NCBI GenBank assembly: GCA_016929695.1
Contig: JAFGII010000014.1
Span: 1-38,960, forward strand
Direction: 5' to 3'
DNA length: 38,960 nucleotides
DNA from: Ignavibacteria bacterium
GTDB lineage: Bacteria > Bacteroidota > Ignavibacteria > Tepidaquicellales > Tepidaquicellaceae
The position numbers and the translations under genes are program-made. Below are positions 36,644-38,960 of this stretch, piece after piece (within the stretch, counting starts at the first letter, position 1; every line of letters starts with the position of its first letter). A model generated the notes under the pieces. The model saw nothing but the letters and a program-made list of their open reading frames with translations. It was not told where the DNA came from and did not search any database.

Positions 36644-37117
36644 TTATGAATTCTGAATTTCCCTGTCGTCTTTATCAAGGCTTTCTTTCATTTTATTCTG
36701 ATAGTCAAGAATTTTTTTTCTGATTTTTTCGTCTGTGAGTCCGAAAATTTTTGCTACTGCCAGTCCCGCATTCTCTGCTTCTGTAATAACCATGGGTGCT
36801 ACCCCCGACGGCATTCTGAGACTTGAATAAATATCTGTTCCGCCGAATTTCTCACTGTAAGGCGGGCAGGCGATAACAGGGCAGTGAGTCTGAAAATCCG
36901 TAAATCCGCTCAATGCATTGCTTCTTCCCGCAACGGTTATGAATACAACATTTTCAGTCTCGTATTCTTTTATAATATGATAGCATTTTAAAGGAACTTT
37001 ATGTGCAGAGGCAATTCTCATTATGCTTTCAATTCCGAATTTTTTTAATGATTCGGAAATTTTCTTCGACCAGTCAAGGTCGCCTTTGGAACCCATTATA
37101 ATAATTGCTTTACTCAT
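36644..37117 (-). CDS. purE: Phosphoribosylaminoimidazole carboxylase PurE, class II type
   Basis: The 157-residue protein begins MSKAIIIMGSKGDLDWSKKI, with the catalytic H39 in ASAHKVP. The region after it reads ITVAGRSNALSG and then HCPVIACPPY...GTDIYSSLRMPSG...AKIFGL. This is the class II (animal PAICS, CO2-using AIR carboxylase) pattern AGRSN---SG, not the class I AGGAAHLPG of most bacteria. A class II enzyme converts AIR and CO2 directly to CAIR and needs no PurK. It is the first gene of the purE-purC pair. Confidence 0.9.
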   Translation of the reverse strand: MSKAIIIMGSKGDLDWSKKISESLKKFGIESIMRIASAHKVPLKCYHIIKEYETENVVFITVAGRSNALSGFTDFQTHCPVIACPPYSEKFGGTDIYSSLRMPSGVAPMVITEAENAGLAVAKIFGLTDEKIRKKILDYQNKMKESLDKDDREIQNS

Positions 37118-37351
37118 TTTTTAATTTTTTATTTATTCAAATTTATCCGATTTAATTTCAAATATAAAGAGAATAAGGTTTTCAATTATCAGAAAAATTG
37201 TTTTTAATTCTGGGGGACGGGATTTTTACACAACTCTGCACCGAAATTTATAATCCGTAATTTGTGCTTTATTTTTTAATTTTGATTTGAATATATTTAA
37301 CCGGCGATGCTGTAATAATTTGCAAATATTTTTTAATTTAAATATAAAAAA

Positions 37352-38899
37352 ATGAAAAAAGATTTTTCTATTCTATTATTTCTTGTAATTATTCTTTTAT
37401 ACAGTAATGCAGGAGCGCTTTACATCTGGCAGGATTTTGATAATCCGAACTTTCCGCCTGACGGATGGACTTTATATACGACAAATGTTTTCAACTGGGA
37501 CTGGGCGATTATTTGCAGCGGATACGGTATGGGTTATGGTTCGATTAAAGCCGATAATTCCGACGCAAACAGCGGAATGACTTTTGACATCATAACGCCG
37601 CAATTCATTCCGGCAGTATCCGGTGACTCACTTTTATTTGACCACGCTTATGCCACATATGGCACCGCTAACGACCAGTTGAAAATCTGGTACTCAACCG
37701 ACGGCGGAAGCAACTGGACACAACTTGTCCTTCTAAACGGCGGTACATCCGGAGAACTCGTTACCGCACCTGCAACGGGTGCGGCATTCGTTCCTACATC
37801 TTCACAATGGGCAACAAAAAGATATTCTTTACCCGCAGGTACGAATAAACTTAAATTTACCGCTATCTCTGCTTACGGCAATAATCTATATCTGGATAAT
37901 ATAAAAATAGGAACAAGGTACAGCACTGATGCAGGTGCTTCCGGATTTAAAAGCTTTATAAAAGCAATCGTTCCGAACAGCACCGACATTCCGAAAGTAT
38001 ATGTGAGAAATTACGGAACAACGACACAGTCAATACCCGTAACACTTACAATTACTCCGGGAAGTTACACTCAAACTCAGACCGCATCGTCTCTTGCTCC
38101 CGGAGAATCAGTTCTTCTCACATTTCCGCAATGGTCAGCACCGTCTTCGGGTAATATTACAATGAAAGCATACTCAACATTAAGCGGTGACCAGAATAAT
38201 TCAAATGACACAATTTACAATTATTATACTGTATCAAGTAACGGAAGAAATGTCTTAATAGAATATAGTACCGGAACGTGGTGCTCTTGGTGTCCCTGCG
38301 GGAAACAAAGAATTCTCGACCTTGAATTATATTATCCGAATACGGTTGTACTGGCATATCACGGCGGAGGTTCTGATCCTTTCTCTAATTTCAACGGTAG
38401 CAATATTCTCTCTCTGTTAGGATTAACTGCATATCCTCTCGGGACTGTTGACAGGCAAATAGACCCGTGGAGCTGCGGGTACAGTAATTTCGTTGAAAGA
38501 CCGTTTATGAGATATTTAAATCTGCCGGTTGCACCTGTGAAAATTGATATACTGACTAAAAATTATAATTCAGGGACGAGAACACTTGATGTATCATTAA
38601 ATGCTACTGCACTTACAGATTTAACCGGTCAGTATAAAATAAATTATGTTATAACCGAAGATAATCTGGTCTATTCTCAATCGGGGAATTCATATTGTAC
38701 GGGCGGTTCAAATTATGTTCACAAATGGGTAGTCAGAAATATGGTGAACAGTTCAACAGGAGAAAATGTGAATACGGGAGGAATATGGACTAACGGTCAG
38801 GTAATAAACAAAACATTTTCTACGACACTTGGGGCAGGCTGGGTTGAAGGTAACTGCAAACTAAAAGTATTTGGGGTCATCTCCCAAGTGAGTGGGTAA
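37352..38899 (+). CDS. Omp28-related secreted protein, C-terminally truncated
   Basis: The 515-codon frame starts with a signal peptide (MKKDFSILLFLVIILLYSNAGA). It has a 'choice-of-anchor'-like beta-jellyroll with YSTDGGSNWTQ (about 25-190), and a CARDB-like beta domain (about 195-295). A thioredoxin-like Omp28 domain begins EYSTGTWCSWCPCGK (C311, C314, C316). The Omp28 domain is cut after NCKLKVF, and the frame ends GVISQVSG. Proteins of this kind normally continue through the end of the domain and a T9SS sorting domain. The break coincides with a change of sequence character at about 38873, so I read this as a gene interrupted by an insertion. It is otherwise a typical FCB secreted protein. 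Confidence 0.8.
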   Translation: MKKDFSILLFLVIILLYSNAGALYIWQDFDNPNFPPDGWTLYTTNVFNWDWAIICSGYGMGYGSIKADNSDANSGMTFDIITPQFIPAVSGDSLLFDHAYATYGTANDQLKIWYSTDGGSNWTQLVLLNGGTSGELVTAPATGAAFVPTSSQWATKRYSLPAGTNKLKFTAISAYGNNLYLDNIKIGTRYSTDAGASGFKSFIKAIVPNSTDIPKVYVRNYGTTTQSIPVTLTITPGSYTQTQTASSLAPGESVLLTFPQWSAPSSGNITMKAYSTLSGDQNNSNDTIYNYYTVSSNGRNVLIEYSTGTWCSWCPCGKQRILDLELYYPNTVVLAYHGGGSDPFSNFNGSNILSLLGLTAYPLGTVDRQIDPWSCGYSNFVERPFMRYLNLPVAPVKIDILTKNYNSGTRTLDVSLNATALTDLTGQYKINYVITEDNLVYSQSGNSYCTGGSNYVHKWVVRNMVNSSTGENVNTGGIWTNGQVINKTFSTTLGAGWVEGNCKLKVFGVISQVSG

Positions 38900-38960
38900 A
38901 AAACGATAAAAACACCCCATAGAGGGTTATAAATACAGGTATTTAAGTCACTTGAAAAAA
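38873..38960. mobile_element. Probable end of an insertion sequence (partial)
   Basis: From GGGGTCATCTCCCAAGTGAG at 38873 to the window edge the sequence no longer continues the Omp28 protein. It shows a GGGG-type terminus, a CCCA...TGGG hairpin, and a CAAGTGA / TCACTTG inverted pair (38886-38892 and 38948-38954). Placement at the edge fits a contig broken at a repeated element. No transposase is visible, and the family (an IS256-like end is one thought) cannot be assigned from here. Confidence 0.35.

Noticed and set aside
1-38960. CRISPR arrays, tRNA or rRNA genes, prophage genes
   Set aside because: I saw no spaced repeat array, no tRNA T-loop signature, no rRNA stretch and no phage structural proteins on either strand.

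Overview
The window reads as a chromosomal segment of an AT-rich, Gram-negative member of the Bacteroidota/Ignavibacteria/Chlorobi (FCB) assemblage. Three secreted proteins end in complete type IX secretion (T9SS) C-terminal sorting domains of the 'QNYPNPFNP...SGIYFYKL...KKLILLK' style. Most starts have A/T-rich leaders without a Shine-Dalgarno sequence. A TAnnTTTG-type promoter element, the Bacteroidota -7 consensus, precedes nrfH. I favour an Ignavibacteria-like organism, but this is inference from style and not a marker-gene placement.

Layout. (1) 1-4887, minus strand: lon, dnaX and an incomplete downstream gene, joined by a 4-bp overlap and a 2-bp gap. dnaX carries an A10 slippery run that should yield a short gamma-like product. 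(2) 5198-8616: a TPR lipoprotein (possibly of the T9SS-associated SprE/PorW kind) converging on the heat-shock protease HtpX. (3) 8768-14611, minus strand: a complete SUF iron-sulfur operon in the order sufB-C-D-S-E-T. It has an mRNA hairpin between sufB and sufC and a decayed 89-bp duplicate of the sufT 3' end. (4) 14796-18245: a large hybrid sensor kinase. (5) 18574-21880, plus strand: an OB-fold-like DUF3127 protein, a Crp/Fnr regulator and nrfHA, the machinery for ammonia-forming nitrite respiration. A perfect TTGAC-N4-GTCAA box sits where a class II activator site should be. (6) 21923-27028, minus strand, accessory in character: a PIN/Phd-type toxin-antitoxin pair, a RhuM-like gene remnant, and a three-gene overlapping cassette. 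The cassette is a RecQ helicase fused to a phosphoribosyltransferase, a divergent DprA/SLOG protein, and a tyrosine-rich YD-like repeat protein. It is the best candidate here for an undescribed (possibly defence) system. (7) 27129-35464: secreted proteins, including a BNR-repeat T9SS cargo, a Ycf48-like T9SS cargo and a pentaheme cytochrome c with a T9SS domain, plus an omega-amidase-like nitrilase. (8) 35579-37117, minus strand: purE-purC, with a PurE of the CO2-using class II (animal-like) type. (9) 37352-38960: an Omp28-like secreted protein whose reading frame breaks off at what looks like the end of an insertion element, at the very edge of the window.

Functional links. NrfHA, its regulator and the exported cytochrome point to anaerobic respiration. 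SUF supplies Fe-S clusters, and Lon and HtpX cover cytoplasmic and inner-membrane proteolysis. T9SS cargo, and perhaps the TPR lipoprotein, belong to the outer-membrane export system. I saw no tRNA, rRNA or CRISPR array.
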